Source of the DNA: Penicillus capitatus
Lineage: Eukaryota > Chlorophyta
Reading direction: 5' to 3'
DNA: 64,000 nucleotides
NCBI GenBank assembly: GCA_965649825.1
Contig: OZ287708.1
Coordinates: forward strand, 434,001 to 498,000
Part shown: in pieces, positions 33,420 to 45,844 of the stretch
How the letters are laid out: each line of letters begins with the position of its first letter
Position numbering within the stretch: the stretch's first letter is position 1
Made by a program: the position numbers and the translations under genes
The notes under the pieces: model-generated
Told to the model about the DNA's origin: nothing
What the model saw: the letters and a program-made list of their open reading frames with translations, nothing else
Databases searched by the model: none

Positions 33420-34804
33420 ACAGCGGAGGCAAGCCAATAAGGAAGCGTTCTCGTCATTCTTTGCTCTTTAGAGAGGTCATCAGCTTGGGTTGGGTGAAGA
33501 ACAAAAGGTTATGGGAGTATGTCTTGTGTGAAACGTATGAGAGGTACAAGCAGGGTCCCTCATACCCATTCTAACAACACCGTCATCGCACATCTTTCTC
33601 TCTTTCTGTTGTCGTTCGTTTGGTTCAGATTCTTTCTCTGTGACGTGAATCGCACTAGACATTTAGAGTAAGTGGGATAACGACACCCAAGTGCTGCTTT
33701 GTAACGGTGCGTGTGCGATTGTGTGATGTGGTGATGTATTGGTGTGTGACGTATGCAGCAGCCATCTCTCGATCGACCATCGAAACGTCTTTTGTATTTT
33801 ATTCAGTCTTTTGGATCGATGCGTGTCTCTAAGAGGAGGACATTAAGATCAAGCGAGGGGAAATTTCGTAACATGAATCCCTCTTTTGTTCATGCATGCC
33901 TCAAAGCGTCCAGTAGATAGTCCGTCTGTCCGTAATAAACATGCGAACGGAGATGTTCCTGCTTAACCAATCTAAAAGATCCTCCCATTTCGTGACGGGG
34001 GTTTTTGTTTCGCTCTGTTTTGGCTGTCTGGGCTCCCCTTTCGTTCGATTCCCATTTAAGCTGCTACCTTCAGAAAAGAAAAACAATGCATGTAAGTACT
34101 ATTGATTGATAGACAACAAAAATGGCAGGCTTCTCTGTTCTCATCATTACTCTCATATGCTATCGTGCTCTAATGCATTAAAATGTGTTCAATCCGTGGG
34201 AGGATCTTGAATTTGTCGATGTTTGTTTGCATGCATCCGATGACCAACGACGAGACATCTGCCGATTCGACGCGACGTTCGTATGACGGATAGATAACCT
34301 CTGCGGCGGCAGGATGGACTATATTAAACTTACTAACAGTGATCTGTCGCAGGCAGCATTGAATGAGGATGCCACGCTGTCACATCATTCGCTGCTAGAC
34401 AGATCAGTCCTGCATATACATCACGACGTCGATCGACATCATCATCAGGAATGCATCAAATGCTATTCGAGTCCATGCATAGAGCATCGACATATTGCTC
34501 GTTTTCGTCTGAGTCAAGTCCACCCAAGTCTTCAACCAAACAAGATGAGAGTATCTGTCCATCGTTCTGTCAAAGAATGCAAAACAAAAGCAGACAGAGC
34601 AAGGAAGATGGGTATTGAGCGGAGGGCAAAAAAGCCAACTTCCAGATATTATGTACCATCCTGCCTGCTTAGTCTTGTCACAATTCTTGGTCCTTTCCCG
34701 CATATGTGTCGTCAGAATGAAATCGAGAAGCCCAATGCATCATCGTCTAGAAGAAGTTGTTCGCGAAGTGCCTGGTGCGATCTTGAAGAGAATCGTCGTC
34801 TTTT
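33420..34804. other. No firmly supported gene
   Basis: This gap between the BTB-SPRY gene and RAD51 is AT-richer. One 210-codon plus-strand frame (34314-34946, starting MDYIKLTNSD) overlaps the last RAD51 exon in antisense and has no recognisable domain. It may be a chance frame. A T-loop-like word near 34042 does not fold into a full tRNA. Confidence 0.3.
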
Positions 34805-36081
34805 CTATTCCTTTGCATCAATGACTCCGGCACTGTCGATTCCAAATGTGGCTTCCGCTTCAGGCAGTGAAGGAGATGCGATGATCTTTGCTATGCGTGT
34901 CTCTCCACGTCCCTTTTTCACCCACAGACGTGTCGTTGTTGCATGAGCCATGATGTTGCCACCGATGGGCTTAATCGTCGGTCCAGCAAACATGGAACCT
35001 CCATCCAGATTTGCAGCCACAACCTACATACACACGTTTCGATACCCAGCTTGAATACATCTGTCATTTGCCTGGTTTGTTAAGACGACAGCCACACCAA
35101 ATTCCGTTGCCAGTTTCTGCAATGCACGCAAAAACCGGCAGAGATGCACTTGACGTGCCGAGAGCTCTCCACGTCCGTTGAATTCAGCACGGTAGAGAGA
35201 TGTGGCACTATCCACAATGAGTAAAGCAAACCGACTGCCAGCCATAACGGCACCTGCTTCAACGAGCAGCTGCGACTGATGATCTGTATTGTGCGCCTTG
35301 GCGTACGCAACATTCTCTAATACATCGCTCTCGTCCAAACCAAATCGATCGGCAATCTCTACAATGCGCTCAGGGCGAAAAGTCCCTTCTGTGTCGATAT
35401 ACAGCACGCGGCCTTCTCCGCCACCCGATTCTGTCGGAAGCTGCAGCATCACGCAGGAAAGGGGATCGGTCGCGCACTGAATGGAGAGGTGCGTACTTGA
35501 GTGGTGACGCATAGCGTGTGACAGAGCTGCGTCTTCCCGCAACGATACTCGCCATAGATCTCTGTCAGCGATCCCGTTTCGATCCCGCCTCCAAGAATGT
35601 TATCCAGATCGCGACAGCCTGTCGTGATACGGATGATCTCTTTTCGCTGCAATAGAATCATGGAGGCGCTGGTGAAGCCCATCGGGATCAGCTTAAACGC
35701 TGCAACACAAGCGCGTTTCTTATACCTGACGGACCTCAGCCGCAAATGCACCTTCTTTCTGCAGCTTGTCGATCTTCACTTCGCTCAGACCGCGAATATT
35801 GAGGAGCTCCTTTTTCGAAGAGTATGCCAACGCTTCCATCGTATGGATACCGCCATCCGTGAGTTTCTTGATATCGCCGGCCGAGATGCCGACTTTCTGC
35901 GAACAGACGTCGATATCCCTGGCGAATGTGTGCGGCGGCGCCGTCGATGTTGCCTTACTTGCAAATCTTGAATGCTGGTGAACTGCTCGTCGGACGTCGC
36001 CTGTGTCGCCTGGCCGGTTTGTTCCGCTGCCACCGAAGGCGCCGCTTGACTCACTAAAGATCGCTGCTGTTGCTGCGACAT
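34805..36081 (-). CDS. RAD51: RAD51 recombinase
   Basis: Forms filaments on single-stranded DNA for strand exchange. The ATG at 36081 gives MSQQQQRSL and a Gln/Ala-rich start. The N-terminal helix-hairpin-helix domain follows ([44 protein letters not shown]). A 50-nt intron leads to [33 protein letters not shown], Walker [10 protein letters not shown], then [28 protein letters not shown], Walker [22 protein letters not shown], and the last exon [42 protein letters not shown] and the last-exon wording match RAD51 rather than DMC1. It is divergent to the methyltransferase gene, 104 bp between start codons. Confidence 0.95.
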
Positions 36082-36185
36082 TCTCGCGATAAGGGACTCT
36101 TTGAGCAAGGGACGACAGATATCCTGCAACACGACGAGAGGTCGAGCGCTCGACGACGACAGAAACCGACAGACAGCAAAGAGCG

Positions 36186-37124
36186 ATGTCGACGTCACAT
36201 CATTGGCTCTGTCAAGAATGGAAAGATGGAACACGCATTGGTCGACCGTGGTCGAGCAAGAACTCTTCGGGTACACACGTGCACCATCTGCCAGTCATAA
36301 GCACCGATGTTTTGCACGGCAGCGTGCCTCTGCGTCTTTCCCAAGACCCCGATTCGCATAACCTGGGTACCACTGTTTGGGATGCTTCCATCGTCATGGC
36401 CAAGTTCCTAGAAAAGGCAGCAGAGCACAACCGTCGCTTTTCTTTTCACATCTACAGCTGTTCAGAATGCATCAAGAGGTGTCTTTTGCACCGATAAGGT
36501 GAAGAAGGGCCGGTGTATTGAACTTGGATCCGGTGTTGGACTGGGTGGCATTGCTTTTGTCCTCCTTGGCTGTCGGGACGTTACACTCACAGACAAGCCC
36601 GACATCGTGCCTCTGATTCAAAAAAATGTCAACAACAATATCTCTCAATGCGCGCTTTCAGGTGAGATACCCCCATTACGGCAACATTGCTGAGCAGCTG
36701 ATCGAGAACGCAGGAACAAGATTCGAAGGAAATGTGGGTAGGATCAGCGTCCAGCCTTTGGATTGGAGTGCTGAAGAGAAGCTAGCGACAGTAGATCCTC
36801 CATACGACTACGTCCTTGCAGCGGACTGCGTCTATCACGAGCATCATGTGGATGATCTCTTGGATACCATCCTCAGACTGACAGACGCAAAATCAACAGG
36901 TCCATCTCACGCTTTCCCCTGTCTCGAAAGCAAAGGCATTTTTGACGGTAGTCCTGATCGTCAATGAGTTACGATCCACCTCGATCGATGCCGAATTTCA
37001 TACGAAATTTAGAAGATGTTTTACCTTGAAAAAACTTCCGGCCTCTGCCATGGACATCGACTTCCATCATCCAGATATCCACGTTTTTCTGCTCAGGCAG
37101 AGAAAAGATGGTGGCGGTCAATAA
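36186..37124 (+). CDS. METTL21-type protein-lysine methyltransferase
   Basis: Seven-beta-strand SAM-dependent methyltransferase of the METTL21 group, which methylates lysines on chaperones or elongation factors; the substrate here is unknown. From the ATG at 36186, the first exon ends LGTTVWDASIVMAKFLEKAAEHN (the family TVWDAS motif). A 46-nt intron joins CTDKVKKGRCIELGSGVGLGGIAF, the SAM-binding motif, then VTLTDKPDIVPLIQKNVNNN. Another intron leads to ISVQPLDWSAEEKL, then YDYVLAADCVYHEHHVDDLLDTI, and the final exon FLTVVLIVNELR...DIHVFLLRQR ending at 37124. All core motifs are present. Confidence 0.85.
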
Positions 37125-37790
37125 ACAACAACATGTCATTAAGAATCCATTTTAGATCCGAGCAGCTGAGACTGTTGATTTAGAATCGGAATTTGTCTAA
37201 CGATTGGCAAGGGGTCAGTCACTCTCTCCTCATACCATATAACCAATGCCTCTCTTCCAAATGCACAATGCGCCCATTCTTGTGCTCGATTCTAAATCGT
37301 TAGGCCAGTGTGAGCCACAGAAAACATCAACCTCCACGGTCCATTCTTCAGGACTTTGCATTTTCGAAAAGCGAGACGAGAATCCACACACACAGACAAA
37401 CGAATGAGTTTCTGCCTCCCAGGCATAAAAAATCTGTCCCTGACATGTCTCGTCATGAAAAATCCACGACGTCAAGAGAAACGGAATAAAATATAATGTG
37501 CGAGTGGAAATTCACTAATTTAAGCTCTTTATCAACCTTTAGGTCTCACCCAGAGGAAAGAGAAAAGATGTTTTCATTATTCTTCTCGGGAATCGTGCAC
37601 ACACTGGATGCAGCGACCTGCTGTACGGCTTGAGAACAGCTACCCAAAGGGTGGAAATACAAATGACTGCGAACATTGCGTTAGATAACAGCTTCTGGCT
37701 ACACGAAGCAGCATTTGGGAAAAACAGACATGGCTCAGAATCGACAATATTATGGGAGAATTGAATGTGCGTTAGAACGAATGTCAAATT
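37125..37790. other. Intergenic, no recognised gene
   Basis: Between two convergent genes. Minus-strand frames at 37230-37475 and 37539-37787 begin with non-ATG codons and show no family likeness. Probably 3' untranslated and spacer sequence. Confidence 0.4.
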
Positions 37791-40198
37791 TCAAAATTTA
37801 ACTTTCACAGTAAACCAAGATCGGTTTTTCTTTTGGTGTTCCTTAACATGTTCGTCAACGATCGTCTTATCCTTCTTCAACTGATCCAATTCGTATTCTA
37901 AGGCCGCAATATAACGCTGTTTTTCTTGGAGGTTTTCTTCTAACTGCTCCTTCTCGAACCGCAGCTCAAACGCCTCGATCTACACACACAGCGTCTTATG
38001 CGAAAGGCTTCGGCGAATCGTGTCCTGGTTACCTGCGCTTCGTTCTCTTCTGAGATGTCTTGCTGGATACGATCGAGATCGTCTTGCTTATCTTTGAGTT
38101 CGTCTTTTAAACTCATGATCTGCATGTCCCGGTCGCCCAAGTCGCGAACCGCGTCTTCTTTTTCGGAGTAGAGACCGACTAACTGCCATTCCAAGAAGTT
38201 CACTTGGTGCTCCAGATTGTCTCCCTGTTGTTCATGCTCCCGCAGATCCTGCTTCAGCTTGCGGACAACTTTATCTGTTTCTTGCTTGACGCGTTGGTAC
38301 TCTGCGAGCTGCTTCTCCATGGACTCCATCGTATGTTCCATCCTTTCTTTGTCTTCCTGTAGGTCCTGGAGTTCTCGTTGTGTTTCTTCTCGGATTGAAT
38401 GGGCTTGATTCTGCATTTCATCTTGGAAGTGCTTGAGCTGAGATTGCAACTCGAGGGTTTCCTCCTTTAAGGCTGCTTTATCGGATTCGAGCTTTGTGAT
38501 TTCTTCGGATGCTTTGGCATGCGACGACATGCTCTCCGTTTCGGAGACTCGGGCTCCTTTCAGCATCTTGGAGAGCTCGTCTATGCGTGTTTTGGCGGCA
38601 AAGAGGTCACCCTCTAGTCTTTGAACATAGTCTTCGCGCAATCTCATCTCTGCTTCCTCTTGTCTCTTGTCTTCGGCCTTCAAAGCTTCGATATCACGCG
38701 TCAAGAAAGAAACCCTTGACTGAAGCTGCCCTTTTTCTTCGAGCAGACTATGCAGTTCAGCTTCTTCTTTCAGGCCACCGGCCACTTCTTTGCGCGTTTT
38801 ATCAATTTCTTCCTCCAAAGACAGTATGTTATTAAGCACCATGGCACGCTCTTCCTCCAGTCTCGTCGACTGCTGCGTTCTCATATCACATCCTGAGGAG
38901 CTGCGCTCAGTCGCTAGTTGATCAATCTGGCTCTCTAACTCCAACACAAACTTCGCTAATTCCTGATTGTCGCCTTCTAATTGAGTGTTTTGCGTCTGTA
39001 AGGTCTCTGCCAAACTGCTAGCCTCGACTCCTTCGGCTTCCAAGGCCAGCAATTTGCAAGCGAGTTTTGTATTTGTCTTCGCCAATTTCTACCAACAAAT
39101 CATCATAGAGGTGAAGCCGGATAGATTCTCATCACACTTTGATTCTTAGTGTCTTCTCAGAGAGTTCTCTTCTCGCCCATTTGAGTTCCATGCCAAGTTG
39201 AGATGTTGCTGCCGATCGACCACTCTCAAGCTCTGTATTCCGCGATACTTCCATTTCCAGCATCTTCTCACATTCCTTCAATCGCATCTTTCCTTCGTCC
39301 AAGAGATCAAGAAGTCCTCGCCGCTCTCGATCGTACTCATCGGCAATCTGCCGGAGATGCCGATTTTGTCGCTCAAGCGCTTCTTTGGCTTCTTCGAGTT
39401 CAGAAATTCTGGAATTGAGTTCAAAGGCGCCCAGCATTCCAGACACGCATGCCTGTGCATCACACAACGGGCCATAAAGTACTGAAGGACTCGGTTGGCA
39501 GAACGGTGGACCTCATTGAGTGCTCCCTTCGATGTGATGACCTCAGAGAGCTCCCTCTTCATCTCTGTAATTCTGTCACGCAGTCCGACAATCTCTTCTT
39601 TCTTTGCTGCAAGTTCACGCTGAATGAAGTCTCTCTCCGAGATGGTGTCTTGTAGTTGCCGGCGCAGATCGTTTATTTCTCCATGGTGAAAGGATGCCTC
39701 GGGTTCGCCCATTCGGCTATCGTAGGTACTTGCCGTCGAAAAATTACTAGCAACACTCGCAGAACGCGTGGTAACACGTCTGCCAATAGGATGTCGAGTG
39801 GGTTCGGCCTGACTCGCTGAACTGTTGACAAAGCATACATGACAAATGCTGGTGGTCTTGCTGATGCCTCACTTTCGTCGTGTGTTTAGGAAGGACCTGT
39901 TCTGGGCTTTGTCGGCCTGGGGTTCATCCCGTCCAGTATCGCAATTGGGTCTCGTTTGCGAACGCGACGCCGACTTCGTTCTATCCAGAGCCCTGGCAGC
40001 CGTCGAGCCATCATAACTCCCTCTTGCGTTTAATGGCGGTGTGTTGAGCCGACCGGTGGCAGACTTGCATCTGCCCTCGACAGAAAGTCTATTATCCGTA
40101 CTACTGCGACGTGAAAGTGCCGTTTTTTCAGAAGGGCCCGATACGATTCCTCTTGACCGATTTCGGTCTTTGGGATCTCTGGGCGCCGAGTCCTTCAT
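37791..40198 (-). CDS. Long coiled-coil protein, unknown
   Basis: The start at 40198 gives a basic, Ser/Arg-rich head of about 170 residues (SRRSSTDNRLSVEGR, RHPIGRRVTTRSASVASNF). The rest is almost continuous coiled coil: MGEPEASFHHGEINDLRRQLQ, LEEAKEALERQNRHLRQIADEYDRE, then the 380-codon exon 39085-37940, and a last exon IEAFELRFEKEQLEENLQEKQRYIAALEYELDQLKKDK ending at 37791. Introns are short (about 47-90 nt). Total is near 720 residues. No motor, CH or other catalytic domain is seen. A basic disordered head plus coiled coil fits a cytoskeletal or centrosomal/basal-body structural protein; this is inference. Confidence 0.75.
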
Positions 40199-40677
40199 TT
40201 AACACCGCCACTGCGTCAGAATTTTGCAATGAAAAACGAACGGAAGACGCCAATCGCGGGTGAAAAGCAGGACAGGAAATCACTGTACGAACCGTGAGCA
40301 GAAGCACCAATCACTGGACGCAGGAAAGTAGACTTATGCCAACAGTCACATCATTTGTCATCTCTGAACCCTCTGCACTCTCTGTCTATCACAAAAAACG
40401 CCTTTGAGATGCAGCGACACACAGATCTCTTCCCTCGGCCGCCTGCCACGGACAGATCAGTATCTTGGACATCTGGCAGCACGATCCGACGAACGGAGTC
40501 ATGTGTTGAGAGTATGAAAGCATGAATATGTGGGTAACTGTATTTCGACCACAAGCAGTCATGCATCCTGTTGTACTTTGTCTACGAGAACATCCATTCT
40601 GTGCCAATAGTAGATGCATGGGCGAGTATTCATGTTGGCCGTAGCTTCGCTCTTGGCGACGATTCACTCACTCCAAT
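40199..40677. promoter_or_regulatory. Divergent intergenic region
   Basis: The 479 bp between the start codons of the coiled-coil gene (minus) and the LRR membrane-protein gene (plus) must hold both promoters. No TATA-like box or repeated motif stands out. Confidence 0.3.
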
Positions 40678-43600
40678 GCGATCTGTACCTTCGTGCATGT
40701 TCCGACCGGCGATTCTCGCCATTCGCTTCTCTCTTCTCTGGATGCCCTTTGCGTTTTCCGCATGGACGGCGCAGCAGACACGCGACGCCATGAAAACGTG
40801 GGCGGCATCGGACGAACTCGACGATCCGAACGATGAACTCCGTCTTTGGCGAGACCCTCAGGAGACACGAGCCTGTCAATTCGAAGGCGTTGACTGCGAG
40901 TATCACTATTTCGGCCTCTATACGATCCAGTCTATCGATCTCGACAGCCTTAACCTAAAGGGAAGCATTCCGCCTTGGATATGGGAGGTGCCAAAAACCT
41001 CGATCAACCTGAGCAACAATCAATGGTACAATACCACTGTCTTCTACGAAGACACATCTACTGGATGGGAACAAGGGCCATCAGCCCATCTTCTGCAGTC
41101 GCTCAGATGCTCGAACTGTGGGTTCTTTTTGAAGGCGAAGGATGGCGAGACAATCTTGCCTACAGAGTGGTCTCGTTATCACGACCTCACCGTCTTTGAT
41201 ATGTCGAACAATCCAAATCTGATAGGACCGCTACCCATGTCATGGAGTACGGCTTGGTCAAAGCTCGAAGTCTTTAACATCATGGACACAGCGTTCTGCC
41301 AACCCGCCCCGATTGTACCGACGTGGGGCGAATTCGTAGAAGTTGGAGAATGTCCAGAGCTGCCGTTGCATCCGCCTTGGGAACCGATACCTCCAGATCC
41401 GCCGATCTACCCTCCCTATTACGAGGAATTCCAACCGAGTCCGGCTTCGACCACGGAAGATACGTCATCGATGACATTCGTCGTATCGGATGGACCCTCT
41501 ATGGCACCGTTTGACGATGTCAATGACGAATACGATTGGCCATCCTCCATTCTTCTAGAAGCTTCTCTGTCAGAATTCCCTTTGGCACTATCAAGTGAAA
41601 CCATATCTGTGCAATTGGCCTCGGTGGAAGAGGTGTTCTAAGTCGATCAGGTACTGTGGAGGACGCGTTGCGGGAACCTTCATTGATGGAAGAGGAATTG
41701 CTGGACGGAGAATTTCAACCGCTTCACTCTTTGAGCTCGATCGAAGAGTACAGTTCACCTTCCAATGTTTCTGTCTTGGATACGTGGCCAAACCAACACG
41801 ATCGATTTAGCAGGCTCTCCAAGAACCGCCAATAGAGATGGAAGATCCTATAGAGGACAACTACGGCGAATTATCGGAAAGCTGTCCGCCATTGATCGAC
41901 GAAGAGCTGCCAAGAAGTAAGAAGTCGTGAAGAGGATGTGTCTCATGTCGTCAAATGCAACGCAGGTTTCGACCTTAGTCCCCAAGCATCTCTAGAAATG
42001 TCCAGCAGTACTCCAGCAGTGTTTGAAGAATCAGATTGTTCGCTCTTTCCAGTCATTGGTTGGCTGTCAGCACCACAACACACTTCGGCACTCTCGGTGA
42101 ATGTATCACTCGTTCTCGGCAATTCTGGAGATCCTCATGTTTGTGAGCTTCATACATGCGTGCTAGATCTATATCCGGAAGGGAGAGTCCAGCGTCATTA
42201 CAGTGCTGTCGATGAACGACAGGAGATCTCTTGGATCGTCAGCTCTCTTCAGGAAGGACTGAATCGCGCTACACTGACTGTCGCAGACAGCGAAGATGGG
42301 GAGTGCACTTGGACAACGGCGATCGATTTCTTTGTCGATCACGCAAGTCCTACGTGCGATCCGTGGAAAAGTGAACAGGAAAGCGACACCGTCTATAAAG
42401 TCACTTTGAAGTGCTCAGAAGATATCGTTCTAACACATCCAGAGAAGATCTCCGTTTCCAAGAACGGTCGATTGAGCAGTGCTATCGCCAACAGCAACCT
42501 CATTCTCATCGAGATCCAGGCGATCAGTTTCAGAGATGCACATATCTTCTTGAGAATTCCTGGTGATAGTTATGCAGATCTGGCGGGGAATCTTGGAGAA
42601 CTTGACGGTTATATGAAACTCGCGTTGACATCAATGTTCCTAAACGACAAGATTGTCCAAGTCCTGGAAGACCTTCCTGTCGATGGCATTGTTTCTGGAA
42701 CGATTGTTGTTTCGGGAGGACTGACAACGGGGGCAGCAATGCTCGGCACCGCTGAGTCCAGTGGAGGCGTCGGACTGAAGAGCAATATCGTCCGTACAGG
42801 GTTCCATATACAGTTCCTCACACTGACAGCCCACTTAGCTGTACCGCGTCTGAGTCGGTCCTACATCACAACTGCCGAGAAGTTCAGCTGGACCGCTCTG
42901 GCATTTGGAGGACGAGAAGAGATCGAAGCCGATGATATCCCATCAGGCAATTTCTCAGTCAAAACACAGAAAACGGTTATTAACTGCGGATGGCGACTTT
43001 CTAGGGACAGCAACAAATGACCAGGAGAGACATAGACCTCGAGCATATGCGATGCAGAACGAAGGAGACAGAAACGTGTATCCAGAGCGCGATGCCTTTC
43101 TGAATGTGATCATTGGATACAGTGCCTACATCGCATTCTGCCTTCTCATGCGATGCACTGCTGAGGTTTTCTTCAGAAGATTGGCATCGAAGAAAGAGAG
43201 ACCAAGTGTTCTCACGTTTCCGCGACTGGATGTCCAGGCATTGGCCGCCACGATTCCTCCGCTGACCTTTGCATCGATGCGACTTATATCCGTTGGATCT
43301 CCTTCTGCCGTTCAGCTCGGCTCACTGACGATTCTCTTTCTCGTGACACCCTTCACGATTTGGTTCGTCTGTTTCTTGACGATGCGTGACCTTGTTCTTA
43401 AACCGGAGATCTACACCATTCCTGATCCCTCGGCATCAAACACCTGTCATCTTAATCCGATATTCGACGAAGGAGAGACGCAAAGTCTTCCCAGTGCATC
43501 ATCATCTGGCGATACACTCGCTGGTGCAACGCCTCTCGAAGTGCGAATCATTGAAGATCTGAACCGAGCACTGCCACGTGTGCAGCGACAAGAAGAGATA

Positions 43601-44377
43601 ACAGAAGATGACATGGAGAAACTAGAACAGATCTCATCATCGCCAACAGGCAGCAGTGGATCCCGCCATCCATCTGCAGACCCCCTTCCTGCTCTTCCGA
43701 TCGCCGAGACTCGACCGTGCATAACCGATGGTCCATCTGTCTTACTGTCGAGCACCGAATGCCATTCATCTGCATCTGCATCGAGCGTCAAGATCGAGCA
43801 ACAGAGATCCATCAGCAGCGAAGACACCTCATCCACAGAATGGATGCGCATAGAGGGAGAAGAACATAAAAGGGTTCTCAGTTCAGAAGCATGGCGACTT
43901 GAGGAGCGACATCCCGAGAAACACTTCATCAAGAAGTATGGCTTTGTTTTAGACGATGTGACCAGCCTCGATCCCTCTATCGCCCGATCTCGGTTGAAGC
44001 CCAAGTATGTCGTCACGCACGGGGCATTCTTTTTGCACAAAGTCTTTGCAGCTGGTATCTTTGGATGCACTACCAGGTCCTACAACAGCATGGCGCAGGT
44101 GTTTCTGCTCACTTTGATGCAATTTCTCGTCGTTTCACACTTGATCATCGTCCGTCCGTTCGTGGATCGATCCATCTTCGGTATCGAACTCGCCGTTTCC
44201 TCGCTGGAATTAGTCATCCTGCTCGGCGCCTCCCTTTTGCTTTGCCATTTCGCCGTACAGATGATCAATTCGCTGATGCTCTTCTGTCTCTATTCGGCTC
44301 TGTTTTTGCTGGCAATATTCGAGTTGCGTCATTCCCTTGTACTGTGTCCCGTAAACAAATGTCGAAAACGCAAATGA
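40678..44377 (+). CDS. LRR receptor-like multi-span membrane protein
   Basis: The ATG at 40678 opens a signal peptide ([19 protein letters not shown]). An LRR-cap-like Cys segment ([10 protein letters not shown]) and plant-type leucine-rich repeats follow ([40 protein letters not shown]), then a Pro-rich linker. After introns near 41629-41690 and around 41930 comes a Cys-containing ectodomain with a bacterial-Ig-like look ([40 protein letters not shown]). Spans start near 42690 ([18 protein letters not shown]). After an intron near 42980-43025 come [38 protein letters not shown], an acidic/Ser-rich cytosolic loop of about 190 residues, and at least three more spans ([52 protein letters not shown]). 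About 1,150 residues. Surface sensing is likely but unproven. Confidence 0.75.
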
Positions 44378-44399
44378 AATGTGTCCATTTTTGCGAAGC

Positions 44400-45152
44400 A
44401 TGTCTGATCCGACGAGCATGACACAAGCGGAGCTGCCCGAGCTTGATGCTTCGTACCTTGAACGCGGTTCAGCGGAGTTGCCACCGAGAGCACTGTTTCA
44501 TGGGGTTGGACTCTCTATGGCGCACGCGCCGCCAGGAGACACGCGCGAACTTCACGACTTTTGGAAGTTGCAAATGGATGCCGTCATGGCTCTGAGCCAC
44601 GAGGACTTACGCAACCACAGCCTCCCGCTTGCGCGTATCAAGAAGATAATGAAGTCAGACGAAGATGTGCGTATGATTAGTGCCGAGGCGCCAGTACTCT
44701 TCTCGAAGGCCTGTGAGATTTTTATACTCGAGTTAACGCGGCGAGCATGGGCGCAGTCTGAAGCAAATAAGCGACGTACATTGCAGAGAAGTGATATCGC
44801 GTCTGCCATCACCGAAGCAGATGTGTTTGACTTTCTGGTCGACATCGTGCCGCGTGAAGGGTCCGAACGTGGCGGCTTGGTCGATTCTGGAAATGTCGAA
44901 TCCGACACACAGCGACCGACGGCGTTCCTTCCTCCCGCTGTCGTCGGACCCTATGCCTTTCAGAGCTCCCCTGGTATCAATCGACATGCATTGAATCTAG
45001 ATCCGCAGATCATGCCGGCTCTTTACCAGCCTCAATTTCAGCAGTGCCCTCCGACAAATATCCTCTCGCTCAATCCAGCAAACTCGGCGTCCGATTGCGC
45101 CTCTGGGACTGAGTATGGAAAGCCTGGAGACGGGCATGCACACGGAGAGTAG
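44400..45152 (+). CDS. NF-YC/HAP5 histone-fold transcription factor subunit
   Basis: The C subunit of the CCAAT-binding NF-Y complex pairs with NF-YB through a histone fold. Single exon, 250 residues. The core reads [80 protein letters not shown] and [11 protein letters not shown], an excellent family match over about 100 residues. The N-terminal 55 residues and the Pro/Asn/Gln-rich C-terminus are divergent. The start at 44400 is 22 bp after the stop of the upstream LRR gene on the same strand. Confidence 0.95.
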   Translation: MSDPTSMTQAELPELDASYLERGSAELPPRALFHGVGLSMAHAPPGDTRELHDFWKLQMDAVMALSHEDLRNHSLPLARIKKIMKSDEDVRMISAEAPVLFSKACEIFILELTRRAWAQSEANKRRTLQRSDIASAITEADVFDFLVDIVPREGSERGGLVDSGNVESDTQRPTAFLPPAVVGPYAFQSSPGINRHALNLDPQIMPALYQPQFQQCPPTNILSLNPANSASDCASGTEYGKPGDGHAHGE

Positions 45153-45844
45153 ATGGTGTTTCTATGAGACACTGCCATTATTTCTTTTGCACGATGATCT
45201 GGTGACATATAGCAAGCATACCTAGGGTACTCTGTTTGATGTGGATGGGCATGGATCATTTCTGATGTTTGTCAGCTTTCTGGTGTTATTCTTACATCCA
45301 GCGCCCTCAATGCTCAATAATCGATGTTAGGCGAGATTACGTAAAATCCTGCAAGCCACACTGCAAAGTTATTTAATGTCTTGTTCTTCTTCAATCTCTC
45401 GTTCCTGCCCAAGCATGCAGTCCGCAAGACGTGAATCTTGTTTGCCTGGCTTCGTGTAATCCTATGTGAAGTATCGAGCGTGAATCCAACCCCTCCGCCG
45501 AACACCCCGTTCATCTTTACACCCATTCAGCCACCCAACCTTCCAGTTACCTAGTTCGACCATGCTAGAAGATCCTTTAGCGCCATATTTCTACCGTTGG
45601 AGTGTATGTCCCATACTCTCTGCTGCTGATACATACGTGCCATTCAGCACATTATCCTTTTATATTACTTGAAGTTAAGTACTAACCGATGGCGGCGGTT
45701 CAACAACCGCACATGTCGGTCCATGCAGTTGTGGCTTCATTTTCCTTTAATTGACGGACGCCCTATGAGTGAATATTAGGCATTTCCGGCATTTAGTGGA
45801 TACAGGTCAAGGTACAAAGAGGATCCATCGACAATCGGACGCAA
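45153..45844. other. Intergenic, no recognised gene
   Basis: AT-richer sequence. A 70-codon minus-strand frame (45314-45526) has no family match. No tRNA or other RNA gene recognised. It probably holds the NF-YC 3' UTR and the promoter of the saposin-like gene. Confidence 0.35.

Noticed and set aside
34020-34070. tRNA-like T-arm word
   Set aside because: No matching D-arm, anticodon arm or acceptor stem could be paired.
34314-34946. 210-codon frame next to RAD51
   Set aside because: No domain, overlap with a RAD51 exon in antisense and His/Ser/Arg-rich composition; kept only as an uncertain note.
42905-44377. 490-codon frame taken as a complete gene
   Set aside because: It lacks a proper start and continues the ectodomain frame through an intron near 43000; it is the membrane half of the LRR gene.
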